A stretch of DNA of 36,953 nucleotides, taken from the NCBI GenBank assembly GCA_964462515.1, contig CAYWXK010000039.1, forward strand, positions 1-36,953, read 5' to 3'. Position numbers and translations under genes: made by a program. Below are positions 25,939 to 34,898 of this stretch, piece by piece. The stretch is from CAYWXK01 sp964462515 (lineage in GTDB: Bacteria; Planctomycetota; Phycisphaerae; Sedimentisphaerales; Anaerobacaceae). Each line of letters opens with the position of its first letter. Positions within the stretch are counted from its first letter, which is position 1. The notes beneath the pieces were generated by a model. The model was not told the DNA's origin. It made no database searches and was given only the letters and a program-made list of their open reading frames with translations.

Positions 25939-26322
25939 ATCGGTTCTTCTCCTACTAATTGGTTCCTACTTCAAATGCTAAGTTTTTTCCAGGAGTTACT
26001 ATTCGCTCCCGGCACGAGTGTCGTTAAATTTCCATTGCTTCCCATTATAGCTATGGTCCCGCTCTTCGCAAGCGCATTTTCACCGGTAGATTACAGAAAT
26101 ATGGCCTTTTTCAACTTTCTCAAAACCGGCCGGAGCCTTCTGACAAACCACCTCAAAAACCTCAATAGTTGTATTTTTCACAAAACTTGATATTTAATAG
26201 AGAATAAGCCAAACACGACCGTAGCACGGGCTTCCAGCCCGTGAAGACACGGCCAAGATGGCCGTGCTACTGTTTTAAACCGATAGGATATACCAAAATA
26301 AGTTTTTAACGAAACTTTGCAA
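25939..26322. other. Divergent intergenic region with a REP-like element
   Basis: Between the leftward Gfo/Idh gene and the rightward propeller-like gene I see no coding sequence. It holds the palindromic repeat at 26221-26270, and promoters for both genes are expected here. Confidence 0.5.
26221..26270. repeat. REP-like double-hairpin element
   Basis: Three nested perfect inverted repeats occur in 50 bases. The ends are GTAGCACGG and CCGTGCTAC. Inside are CACGGGCT-tcc-AGCCCGTG and CACGGCCA-aga-TGGCCGTG. The whole can fold as two side-by-side hairpins closed by an outer stem. I recall very similar sequences as dispersed palindromic repeats in many environmental bacteria; such elements are often moved by RAYT transposases, none of which is in this window. 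Confidence 0.85.
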
Positions 26323-27834
26323 ATGAATGCTAATTACAGAATCAAAGGATTGTGCGATACATACTACATAAAATCCACTGTTGTGTTGTTTATAGCAGCG
26401 TTCTGCCTGTTGCCTTTTAAGGCGCACGGAGCAGTCAATAAAGAAGATAAAACATCTCGGGAAATTGGCTCGCAGCTCGAACTATTCGTCGACGATTGGC
26501 TTATCGAAAGCATGTCCAACACAACCCTTAAGCTGCACCAGCCGATAAGAAAAGAAATTGTTTTTCGTTTTGACGCTCCCTGGGAAGGCGCACAAAGCGG
26601 TTACGTCACCATTATGAAGGATGACAATCGTTTCAGGATGTACTATCGTGGTGGTGGAGACCTCTCAAGAGAATATACCTGTCTGGCAGAAAGTGAGGAC
26701 GGCATCAACTGGAAGAGGCCCTCATTGGGTTTGTTCGAGTTTAACGGCTCAAAGGACAATAATATCATCTGGACAGGCAGCAAGAAATCCTACTGTGAAT
26801 CGCATAATTTCTCACCTTTCAAAGACACCAACACACGTGCCTTACCCGACCATCGTTACAAAGCAATTACCCTCAGCAGACAAACACTCGACAGCCAGAA
26901 CCGCAAGGTCCTTATGGCCTTTGTATCGCCTGATGGCATCCACTGGCAAAGATTGCGGGAGGAGCCAATTATCACGGAAGGTTCTTTTGACTCTCATAAT
27001 ATCGCCTTCTGGGACACCATTCAACAAACCTATGTCTGCTATTCGCGGGTAAGCCGGGACGGCAAAAGAAATATACAGCGTTGCGTTTCACCGGATTTTG
27101 TTCACTGGAGCAAAACACAATTACTGGATTTCGGTAATACTCCCATAGAGCACTTATACACCAACGGAATTCTCCCTTACATTCGCGCCCCTCATATCTA
27201 TCTGGCTTTTGCAATGCGTTTTGTGCCTGAGCGCACACAGGTTGGTATTCAGCAACGAAGAACAGATGGTCTCTCTGATGCGGTACTGCTCTCCAGCCAC
27301 GATGGCTTGCATTGGAACAGAAATTTTATGGAGGCCTTTATCAGGCCCGGCCTCGACCAGGTAAACTGGGGCGGTGCACACGGAAACAATACACCTGCCT
27401 GGGGAATTATACAAACAAATGAAAAGGAAATATCGCTCTACATAACAGAGAATTACGGCAACTACCCGAACCAAACAGACTGCATCCCCGTCCTCCGGCG
27501 AGCAACTATTCGAACGGACGGCTTTGTTTCAGTAAACGCCCCTTATAGCAGTGGGGAAATGATAACCAGACCTCTTTTTTTTAGAGGCAGTGCATTAATC
27601 ATAAATTACTCAACTTCAGCAGTTGGATTCCTGAAGGTTGAGATACAGGACAAAAATGGACAGCCGATACCGGCGTTCACCTTAGCCGATGCTGCTGAGA
27701 TATATGGCGATGAAATTGAACGCATAGTTTCCTGGAAACACGGAACTGATGTTAGCAAGCTGGCAGGACGCATCATCAAGCTTAGATTTATAATGAAAGA
27801 TGCTGATTTATATTCGACACGTTTCAGCCCTTGA
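26323..27834 (+). CDS. Secreted glycosyl-hydrolase-like (five-bladed propeller) protein
   Basis: This 503-residue protein has a hydrophobic signal segment (TVVLFIAAFCLLPFKAHGA) and then a domain opening LELFVDDWLIESMSNTTLKL, familiar from secreted planctomycete and verrucomicrobial proteins annotated as glycosyl-hydrolase-like. Repeated motifs such as RMYYRG, ESEDGINWKRP, VSPDGIHWQRL, VSPDFVHWSK and SSHDGLHWNR mark the blades of a GH32/GH43-type five-bladed propeller. I cannot place a catalytic acid pair with confidence. The ATG at 26323 is chosen over an in-frame TTG at 26317; neither has a clear ribosome binding site. It starts just after the REP-like element. Function is likely in polysaccharide use. 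Confidence 0.75.
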   Translation: MNANYRIKGLCDTYYIKSTVVLFIAAFCLLPFKAHGAVNKEDKTSREIGSQLELFVDDWLIESMSNTTLKLHQPIRKEIVFRFDAPWEGAQSGYVTIMKDDNRFRMYYRGGGDLSREYTCLAESEDGINWKRPSLGLFEFNGSKDNNIIWTGSKKSYCESHNFSPFKDTNTRALPDHRYKAITLSRQTLDSQNRKVLMAFVSPDGIHWQRLREEPIITEGSFDSHNIAFWDTIQQTYVCYSRVSRDGKRNIQRCVSPDFVHWSKTQLLDFGNTPIEHLYTNGILPYIRAPHIYLAFAMRFVPERTQVGIQQRRTDGLSDAVLLSSHDGLHWNRNFMEAFIRPGLDQVNWGGAHGNNTPAWGIIQTNEKEISLYITENYGNYPNQTDCIPVLRRATIRTDGFVSVNAPYSSGEMITRPLFFRGSALIINYSTSAVGFLKVEIQDKNGQPIPAFTLADAAEIYGDEIERIVSWKHGTDVSKLAGRIIKLRFIMKDADLYSTRFSP

Positions 27835-28076
27835 AACCCTGAAAGTCACATAGGCAAGGGAGATGCTCATCAATAATGATTTGTGCAAACTTCTACATGG
27901 CGTTAGCGGATGCTCTTTGCGTCGCCTTTCCTGCTGAATACCCAGACTTTGCCCTGAGAAATTGGTAATGCAATAAGACAATATTAAGGCGGGGCGGTCT
28001 ACTGCCTCACTGTTCGACTTTTGAAAGAATGGAATTTTAGTTACAGCTAAATTGTGAAAGAATTTCCATGGCGTCT
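27835..28076. repeat. Intergenic region containing a copy of a short dispersed sequence
   Basis: Around 27921-27942, GCGTCGCCTTTCCTGCTGAA nearly repeats the sequence near 16478 and resembles one near 34731. Nothing else is recognised between these convergent genes. Confidence 0.5.
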
Positions 28077-31000
28077 TTACTTTTTGTATCCGTATGACCT
28101 TAGTTGTCCGTCAAAATCTGCAGGCAGGTCAGCCAGAGGTCTATTAGCGTCCCGTGCCGCGTAGTTGAGCATATTTCTCAACAGCCGCTCGGCGACAGGA
28201 TTTGACCTGAGGTTCTCGCAGATGCGAAGAGTGTTGAGGATAAAGCGGCCTGAGCCGAGGTTGTAAACGGCAACCATCAATCCGGAAGAATAGCCCTGCG
28301 AGGCATTGATGCCGGCAGCTACGGCTTCGACCGGTGGGTCCAGGCCGGACCAGACGACATCGGGGATGATTTCGCGGTAGAAGGTGTAGTCCATCAGGCC
28401 GCCGGACGGCAGGCCCTCAAAGATTGGATGCCGTTTGCACCATTCGTCCTTGTGGTAAAGCCAGTTGGGAATTACAGCCAGAGTGCCTTTGTTGGCCAAG
28501 GGGACCAAAGCAGTGGGCTGATTATCTCTGGCAAAGACCGCTGGCGAAAGGAACACAACTGTCGAGCCGCAGGCAATCCGCTTAGCAATTTCAGCAAAGG
28601 CCGTTGAGCCGCCCGGAGCTACAGTTGTGTGGGATGCCAAAATTACCTCTCGTCCGGTCGGCGGACCAGGTGACCACCGCCGCATGCGAATACCGTGCTC
28701 CATAAGCCACCTGGCCAGTTCGGCGTCCTCACCCCATAGTACAACCTCACTTTCCACCGGCGGCATTTGAACAGGGTCAGCTACATAAAATTCTACTACC
28801 TCGCCGGCTGCGGCCGCACCACGCTCGAAGGTGGCCATAAAACGGTACTTACCCGGCGGACCATCTATCATCACTTCCTCGGCAAAGACCGGAAGAGCCA
28901 TTGGTGGTTCTGGCTTACTCTTGGGGTCCTGAATTGTTACTGTGACTGTTCGCTCAAAGACCCGCGATGTATCTGGTCCTACGACCTGCAGCCGGACCGG
29001 GTATTTGCCTGGCAGCAAGGCATCTTCGTTGGCAAGCACGGCCTCAAGCTTTACAGGCGTCCTGCAGTAGGTATTGACCGGCTCGACAAACAGACACCAT
29101 CTCAGCGGTGCGAAGCCGTCAAAAATGGCGTCAGCAGTCCCAGGCTTCAGTTCGCGGAATGTCGTCCACAGCCCCTCAGCCGTCATCCCCTGGTCCACGG
29201 TACCCGTGATGCTATAGCCAATGACATTGGGATTGGACCGAATTGCGTTAAGGCCCAACAATCGCTGGTCAGCCATCCGCGCGATGCTTTGGGTAAAGAA
29301 CTCCTCTGGCCTGTCAAACACCTCATCCATCTGCCACCGCTGGCAGTCAGTGAGGAACCGGTCGCGCCAGGAGCGATACAACTGAGCATCCTCAACCTCA
29401 GTTTTGCCAAGCTGCTCATAGTGGCGGACAACCCGTAGCAGGTCAATTGCACTACCAATACCATACTCAGAGAGAAACAACGGCTTACCGTTGTTGCCGA
29501 TGGTGCGCAGCGTGCGTATGATATCGGCTGTGTGTGGTACTCGCTGGTACGGATGGCTGTCGGTGAGCAAATCTTCCCAGACCTGTGAGCCGGGATTGCT
29601 TAGGCAGCCGACGCTCTCTTCTCTAATGCCTGTGGCATATCGTGAAAATGTAGTTGCGTCCAGCGTTGCACCGCTTGCCAGTTGCCCGTAGCTCCAGGGA
29701 CCGTTCGGGTTGTTTCGCACCGAGAAGTCCGCAGCAGCATTATAAACTTTTCCACCGGCCGACTTGATAATGACATTTAACGCGGTCGTGTCGGCGCCGT
29801 AATTGCCGTTACCGTAGCCGACAACACAATCAATCGTATCACTCCGCTTGACAGGTATCTCTTTTTGGAATTGTGTTTGCGAACCACCATCTTTGACGTT
29901 AATCAGACCATTGAACAACGGCTGGCTGTTATGGAGGATATGGACGTCGGTGGTCGCATTTTCCGCTATACTTTTGAAAGCGGCGGAAATTTCCATCTTT
30001 TCTTCGTCTGGGGCAGTCCAGCGGACGACCGAATACTCGCCGTCGCGTCCCGGGTGGAAAGCCAGTTGCCCTGGCTCCCAGGTGATGCCCAGCGCCTTTA
30101 TCAGATGGTCTGTGCTGTTGTGGGTAACACAGGGGTCAAGCCGCCCGGGATTGTGCCAGCTCTCGATGCCTGCAAGGTTGCCTGCCTGGATATGCCAGCC
30201 GCCGCTATTGAGCAGCACCATTCGGGAATCGTCCAATGCCCGCAGCTTCGGTAAAAAGGAGACCGCATGGCGGAACACAGGGCCATCCGGCGTTTCATTC
30301 AACAGGCCCCAGATTACTACGCTCGGATGATTGCGGTCGCGGCGGACCATACCCAGCACTGATTCGTCGTATCGTTGCGGCATTTTAGGCGAATCAGCGA
30401 GGCACCAACCAGCATAGGATTCCTCATAGACCATCAGTCCTATCTCATCGCAGAGGTCCAGTTGATAGCGTTTGGCGACTCCGGCGATGAAACGTATGGC
30501 GTTGAATCGCATCGCTTTGGCATTGATTAGATCTCGTCTCAATATATCCGGGTCGTGAGGTAACTCGAGGCCGATGGGACAACAATTACCCGTGTGTGAG
30601 CAGCGGAGGTAAATCCGCCGGCCATTAAGCCGAAAGGCGCCGTTCTCGAAGCGGAAATCGCGGAAGCCGCATCGGACTGAGCATTCATCGAGTGAGTCAG
30701 AATCCTCCGCGCGCACGCGTGCTGTCACACGGTACAGGAAGGGGTCATTTAGCTCCCACAGCCGTGGGTTTTGTATCTGCATCTGGATTTCCATGGGTGT
30801 TTCGCCAGATGCCAGTTTGCGCTCCAGTGAAACCGTTTGAATCGTCTGGCCGCCGGATGCGGGTGCAATGCTAAAGTAGAGCTGTGCACCTACCGTATTA
30901 GGCAACGTGTTTTGCACCACCGCCTGGATGCGTATGATACCGGTCTTCCAGTCGGGTCGAGCAAAAAGGTCGTCGATTCGCACGGCCGGGACTACAACCA

Positions 31001-31598
31001 GCTCGACAGAATCCATAATGCCGCCTTGGTCCCAGGCGCTGCCCGACGAATATGGCAGGGTTTTGTTGCGATGTGGAGTTTCGTTGAGCACAATCCCATC
31101 AATCGGCTCATGCGTGGGATTGAGCACGCGGACTGACAGCAGGTTTAGCTGTTTTGGCTTGATAGCACTGGTCACATCCAGCACAAATGGTGACTCGCCA
31201 CCCTCGTGCTCGCCGATGTGCACACCGTTGAGCCACACATCCGCCTTGTAATCCACGGCCCAGAACCTGATCAAGTACCGGCCATGTTCGTGGAGACTAT
31301 CCGGCGGCGCAAACTCTCGCCAATACCAGGCTACGCCATGATATCCCGGGAAAGCATCCTGTATGACCCACGGGACCTTCGTCTGTTTTGCCTCCTCACC
31401 TGGTTTCTTGTGCCATTGCTCCTCTCGCCCGACATTGTTTGGGTCAATAGCCAACAGCCATTTATCACCGTCGAGCAAGACCACCGAAGACGCCAGGGCT
31501 GTATTTACTTGTTGACTCTTGGGGACATCGGTTTCTTCGGCGTACACCAATCGACTGAAAACTAATCCAAGCATCATAACCATCGTGGTCGGTCGCAT
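28077..31598 (-). CDS. Secreted glycoside hydrolase family 2 enzyme with inserted and C-terminal extra domains
   Basis: This 1,173-residue enzyme has a signal peptide (MRPTTMVMMLGLVFSRLVYA). The GH2 order is visible: jelly-roll (VWLNGVHIGEHEGGESPF, about 110-128), immunoglobulin-like domain, then the TIM barrel from RRIYLRCSH. The acid/base Glu435 is in LLNETPDG and the nucleophile Glu711 in FLSEYGIGS. The spacing of 276 residues is much longer than the roughly 80-110 usual in GH2, because a beta-sandwich-like segment (FHPGRDGEYSVVRW to YGADTTALNV) is inserted. The C-terminal third ends in a ThuA/amidotransferase-like fold (HPIFEGLPSGG). ATG 31598 lies one base after the DUF2007 stop, with GAGG upstream, so translation is coupled. 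Substrate is unknown; galactoside or glucuronide are typical. Confidence 0.88.
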   Translation of the reverse strand: MRPTTMVMMLGLVFSRLVYAEETDVPKSQQVNTALASSVVLLDGDKWLLAIDPNNVGREEQWHKKPGEEAKQTKVPWVIQDAFPGYHGVAWYWREFAPPDSLHEHGRYLIRFWAVDYKADVWLNGVHIGEHEGGESPFVLDVTSAIKPKQLNLLSVRVLNPTHEPIDGIVLNETPHRNKTLPYSSGSAWDQGGIMDSVELVVVPAVRIDDLFARPDWKTGIIRIQAVVQNTLPNTVGAQLYFSIAPASGGQTIQTVSLERKLASGETPMEIQMQIQNPRLWELNDPFLYRVTARVRAEDSDSLDECSVRCGFRDFRFENGAFRLNGRRIYLRCSHTGNCCPIGLELPHDPDILRRDLINAKAMRFNAIRFIAGVAKRYQLDLCDEIGLMVYEESYAGWCLADSPKMPQRYDESVLGMVRRDRNHPSVVIWGLLNETPDGPVFRHAVSFLPKLRALDDSRMVLLNSGGWHIQAGNLAGIESWHNPGRLDPCVTHNSTDHLIKALGITWEPGQLAFHPGRDGEYSVVRWTAPDEEKMEISAAFKSIAENATTDVHILHNSQPLFNGLINVKDGGSQTQFQKEIPVKRSDTIDCVVGYGNGNYGADTTALNVIIKSAGGKVYNAAADFSVRNNPNGPWSYGQLASGATLDATTFSRYATGIREESVGCLSNPGSQVWEDLLTDSHPYQRVPHTADIIRTLRTIGNNGKPLFLSEYGIGSAIDLLRVVRHYEQLGKTEVEDAQLYRSWRDRFLTDCQRWQMDEVFDRPEEFFTQSIARMADQRLLGLNAIRSNPNVIGYSITGTVDQGMTAEGLWTTFRELKPGTADAIFDGFAPLRWCLFVEPVNTYCRTPVKLEAVLANEDALLPGKYPVRLQVVGPDTSRVFERTVTVTIQDPKSKPEPPMALPVFAEEVMIDGPPGKYRFMATFERGAAAAGEVVEFYVADPVQMPPVESEVVLWGEDAELARWLMEHGIRMRRWSPGPPTGREVILASHTTVAPGGSTAFAEIAKRIACGSTVVFLSPAVFARDNQPTALVPLANKGTLAVIPNWLYHKDEWCKRHPIFEGLPSGGLMDYTFYREIIPDVVWSGLDPPVEAVAAGINASQGYSSGLMVAVYNLGSGRFILNTLRICENLRSNPVAERLLRNMLNYAARDANRPLADLPADFDGQLRSYGYKK

Positions 31599-31599
31599 A

Positions 31600-31821
31600 C
31601 TATCCTCGCTGCCGGAGAAACTCAACAGCTTTTTCTGCATCCTCCTCCAGCACAATCACCTTAACTTCGCCGGGTGCCTCCGCACGAAATGCGGACGTCA
31701 GTGCACCAACGAGTTCCGCTCGAATACCTGCATTCTTTAACTGAGCGACAATTAAAGCCCCCTCGGGCTCAGTTGGAACCCTTGCCACAACAACCGTTCG
31801 TTGGTTTTTCTTCTCGACCAT
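31600..31821 (-). CDS. DUF2007 family small protein
   Basis: This 73-residue protein matches DUF2007 (putative signal-transducing/PII-like small domain): VVVARVPTEPEGALIVAQLKN followed by AGIRAELVG, then EVKVIVLEEDAEKAVEFL. It has no signal peptide and should be cytosolic. The ATG at 31821 is preceded by GGGGAA. A long upstream extension in the same frame exists, but its residues are not family-like. Its stop is one base from the GH2 start, so both are translated from one message. A biochemical role is not established for the family; here it could report on or regulate use of the polysaccharide enzyme, which is speculation. Confidence 0.8.
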   Translation of the reverse strand: MVEKKNQRTVVVARVPTEPEGALIVAQLKNAGIRAELVGALTSAFRAEAPGEVKVIVLEEDAEKAVEFLRQRG

Positions 31822-31987
31822 ACTTGTTCCCCGCTCTTTATATAGACAATATAGACCGGCACATAGACTTGGAGCCATTTGCTCGACAAACTCCACAACA
31901 TTTTCTATCCTGTGCCTGTAGATTCGCACATGTAATTTTGGCTTTAGCAGGATTCTGGACATAAGGCCAAAATGTTTGAACCGCCTT

Positions 31988-32953
31988 TTATGACATGTGT
32001 TTTTCCAGCGCCTTGCGTTCCTCTTTGTTAAGCGGTTGCTCGTCACGGGCAGCTGCCACGTTGGTTCGGAGATGTTCGAGTGAGCCCATGCCAACCACAG
32101 CCGCCGAAATCGGTAATCCAAGGGCGTAACGAATCAGCGTCCCTGCCTCAGTCTGGCGAGTCGCTTCATCATGGTTTGAAGCACTATCATTCTTAATGGG
32201 GTTCCCAGCGGCCAGCGAGCCAAGGCCGCCACCCATTACCTTCATAGCCAGAATCCCAATCTTTTTCTCTCTGGCGAGAGGAAGAACCAGCATCTGGTAT
32301 GGGCGACGCTTCACAGTGGGATTGAACGTCGTCAGGACCGTGTCAAAATCGAACAACTCAATAGCACGACACATAAACTCAGGACTTTCGTGCCCTGTCA
32401 CGCCGATGAACCGCGTTACCTTTTCGTCACGCAGTTTGTGCAAGGCCTTTAAGATTCCATCCGGTTTGTCCCACTTCGCAAAGTCCTCGTTTGTACTAAC
32501 GCCGTGTATTTGCAGAAGGTCTAAATGGTCCGTGCGCAGACGTTCCATACCGGCCTCGACATCCCGCATGGCCCCATCGTAGGAGCGGTTGCCGGTCTTG
32601 GTTGCCAGAAAGACCTCCTTGCGCCGGGTCGCCAGCACTTCGCCGAAGTTGCGCTCTGACTGGCCGCTGCCGTACGCGGGCGCAGTGTCGAAGTAGTTAA
32701 TCCCGGAATCAAGGGCGGCGTTTGCGAGCTGGGCAGGATGGAATTTTGCCGTCGGTGGGTCTTTCATAGTTGGAAAACCACCCAGAATCAAAACGCTCAC
32801 CTCAACGCCCGTTTTCCCTAAAACGCGTTTTGGGATGGACTGTTTATTCAGCCTTTGCCGTTCCTGGGATTTACTCCCAGACTTTGTCTGCACACACGAT
32901 GTCCCGGCGGCCACCGCTGCGACCAGCGCTCCTATGAATTGTCGTCGATTCAC
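31988..32953 (-). CDS. Tat-exported lipoprotein-type aldo/keto reductase, intact tetrad
   Basis: This 321-residue protein has MNRRQFIGALVAAVAAGTSC, a twin-arginine signal ending in a lipobox with Cys20. The aldo/keto reductase barrel carries all four catalytic residues: Asp89 (INYFDT), Tyr94 (APAYG), Lys119 (FLATKTG) and His150 (DLLQIH). The GTG start at 32953 is chosen because GGAG lies seven bases upstream; an in-frame extension to 33106 carries no family sequence. Family members reduce carbonyls with NADPH; how an exported form obtains cofactor is unclear. It lies 166 bases upstream of the DUF2007-GH2 pair on the same strand, perhaps one operon. Confidence 0.9.
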   Translation of the reverse strand: MNRRQFIGALVAAVAAGTSCVQTKSGSKSQERQRLNKQSIPKRVLGKTGVEVSVLILGGFPTMKDPPTAKFHPAQLANAALDSGINYFDTAPAYGSGQSERNFGEVLATRRKEVFLATKTGNRSYDGAMRDVEAGMERLRTDHLDLLQIHGVSTNEDFAKWDKPDGILKALHKLRDEKVTRFIGVTGHESPEFMCRAIELFDFDTVLTTFNPTVKRRPYQMLVLPLAREKKIGILAMKVMGGGLGSLAAGNPIKNDSASNHDEATRQTEAGTLIRYALGLPISAAVVGMGSLEHLRTNVAAARDEQPLNKEERKALEKHMS

Positions 32954-33270
32954 TTTTTGTCTCCTTCTGTTCTGTCTGTGTTCACTGGCACAAAACCTCA
33001 GGTAAAATCGTAACCCGCATTTCCTGGTCACGCAATGTTTTTTCTTCAGATTCTGCTCAGCAGCAAGGGGAGTATTTGGTTTTCTGTGTCCTTGTTCAAG
33101 AACCATTTCCTCTCTTTGATTACTTAGTTAAGCATCTTTACAAAATATGAGTCTTGCCGATACAAGCTCGGTCTGTCTTTTAGACAGGAAAAGGGTATCA
33201 TAGAAAGAGTGTAGCTTAAAAATTTGTTTTTTAAGTGCATACGACTGCTGATTATAGATTGGAATAATAA
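32954..33270. other. Divergent intergenic region
   Basis: It separates the leftward AKR gene and the rightward MFS gene and should contain promoters for both. I see no gene or notable repeat in it. Confidence 0.45.
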
Positions 33271-34575
33271 ATGTTGACGTTGTTTCGACAAAATAGCTCG
33301 TTACCCAGTCCCTCGACTCCGCTCGGGATGGTGATCCTGTCGAACCATTGGCAAAAAGCCCTATTGATATATATGGCCGCTTTCTTAATGTCCTTCTATG
33401 GGGGTATTTACATAGTTTGTATGCCGTTTGTTATTGCCTCAGTTGGCGGCACGGACAAAGACCTGGGACTATGTGCTTCAATGGGTTTTGTGTCCTACCT
33501 GGTGGGCTGTATCGCCACGGGTTCTTTGCTTGATAGGTTTAATTCGAGACGCCTGGCGCAGGTCGGCTCGGGTGTAGTAACTATTAGCACGGCGGCATTG
33601 TTGATGATAGTTTTATTAAGCGGACGCGGCTACAACCTGCCTAATCCTGTGATGCTGGTAATAATTACCGCCATGCTTTCCGGTCTGCTCACCTCAATAT
33701 ACTGGCCTCCGATTATGGGCTGGCTTTCCACCGGCCAAGAGGGAAGGGATTTGAATCGCAGATTAGGCATTTACAATATGAGCTGGTCTGCAGGTCTTGC
33801 TATAAGTCCTTTTTTGGGCGGCTTGCTTGTCGAGTCAAGCATTGTGATGGCGCTGTTTGCAGCCGTAGTATTTGCCGCATTGGCCTTTGTAGCAGTTACT
33901 CTTGCTCATCCGCCTGAAATTAAAGGGGCACAGCGAAACAGCAATGATAATTCTCAAGTGTTTCTCGGCCCGGCAAGCTTCCTGCTGGTGAGATTTCGCT
34001 GGATGTCCAGAATTGCACTGGTAACTGTTTTCACTTGCGTCGGTCTGATGAAAACTCAGTTGGCGTTGCTGTTCACTATGGAGCTGGGCTTCTCCAAATC
34101 ACATTTCGGAACAGTAACGGCTATTATGTGGCTGATTACCTGCCTGGTATTTTTCACAGCTTCCAGAACCCACATCTGGCACTACAGAATTGTGCCCTCG
34201 ATTCTGGCACAATTATCGGTGCTTTTGAGTATGCTGATGATAATAGAGTGCTCGCTTCCGACAGCATTTTTTGTTGTTGCGGTGCTTATGGGTCTCGGCC
34301 AGGCCTTCATTTACATTTCGCATCAGTTCTATGCTGCTTCGCAAAGCACAAAGCGTTCCGGCTCTATGGCGCTGCATGAGATACTTCTGTCAGCAGGGCA
34401 GATAATTGGATTTGTGGCGGGCGGTTATCTGGCGGATTTTTTTGGCAGAAGGGTTGTACCCTACCGGTTTGGTCTTTTTGTTATTGTAATTGGAATGGCT
34501 GCGCAATTAGCAGTATGGTGGATACTGCTAATCCGACAAACAAGGAGTATCCGGCGGTTTCAGCTAACCGCATGA
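33271..34575 (+). CDS. Major facilitator superfamily transporter
   Basis: This 434-residue membrane protein has twelve predicted helices, starting at ALLIYMAAFLMSFYGGIYIV and ending at FGLFVIVIGMAAQLAVWWIL. The loop GSLLDRFNSRR between helices 2 and 3 is the MFS motif A equivalent. It is likely to move sugars or related solutes, which would fit the GH2 and GH28-like neighbours, but the substrate cannot be read. The start is uncertain: 33271 has a weak GGA upstream, while ATG 33328 would give a more usual short N terminus. The first ~25 codons overlap a short dispersed repeat (33309-33345), so the original start may have been replaced by it. Confidence 0.87.
   Translation: MLTLFRQNSSLPSPSTPLGMVILSNHWQKALLIYMAAFLMSFYGGIYIVCMPFVIASVGGTDKDLGLCASMGFVSYLVGCIATGSLLDRFNSRRLAQVGSGVVTISTAALLMIVLLSGRGYNLPNPVMLVIITAMLSGLLTSIYWPPIMGWLSTGQEGRDLNRRLGIYNMSWSAGLAISPFLGGLLVESSIVMALFAAVVFAALAFVAVTLAHPPEIKGAQRNSNDNSQVFLGPASFLLVRFRWMSRIALVTVFTCVGLMKTQLALLFTMELGFSKSHFGTVTAIMWLITCLVFFTASRTHIWHYRIVPSILAQLSVLLSMLMIIECSLPTAFFVVAVLMGLGQAFIYISHQFYAASQSTKRSGSMALHEILLSAGQIIGFVAGGYLADFFGRRVVPYRFGLFVIVIGMAAQLAVWWILLIRQTRSIRRFQLTA
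33309..33345. repeat. Dispersed repeat fragment at the 5' end of the MFS gene
   Basis: The sequence around CCCTCGACTCCGCTCGGGAT and then CCTGTCGAAC resembles a palindromic repeat (TCGACTCCGCTCGGGA type) that I know from intergenic regions of many environmental genomes. It is read in frame here and encodes PSTPLGMVILSN ahead of the first helix. Confidence 0.5.
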
Positions 34576-34898
34576 GACAACGCTGTGATATGTAGATAGG
34601 ACAAGCCAAACCTCTCATGCTTGCCTGCCGGATTTGGCTGGTGTGATGAACTCTTGTCACTTCCGTGAAAATTGGGCAGAATTATGACAAAGGAGATGAC
34701 ACCGATTCTTTTTGAGGGTGGATTCATCAGCCGCTCCTTGTTTTGCTTTTCCTGCTAAACATCTTATCTCTATCAGAACAATCGGCACCACATTAAAAAC
34801 AGATTAAAAAGCAGGGATGACGATAGCACAGGCGGATTCTGCGGTTTGCTCTGTGAGGTGTGTATCTGACGTCACACAAATGGCACAGGATAAGGCTT
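34576..34898. other. Gap between convergent genes with a short repeat
   Basis: TCATCAGCCGCTCC and TTTGCTTTTCCTGCTAAA at about 34713-34750 match the repeat near 16461-16498. No gene is seen. Confidence 0.45.

Noticed and set aside
28767..29438. 223-codon plus-strand frame inside the GH2 gene, and a similar 266-codon frame opposite the GH28-like gene at 34935-35735
   Set aside because: Both are antisense shadows of well-supported genes on the other strand.
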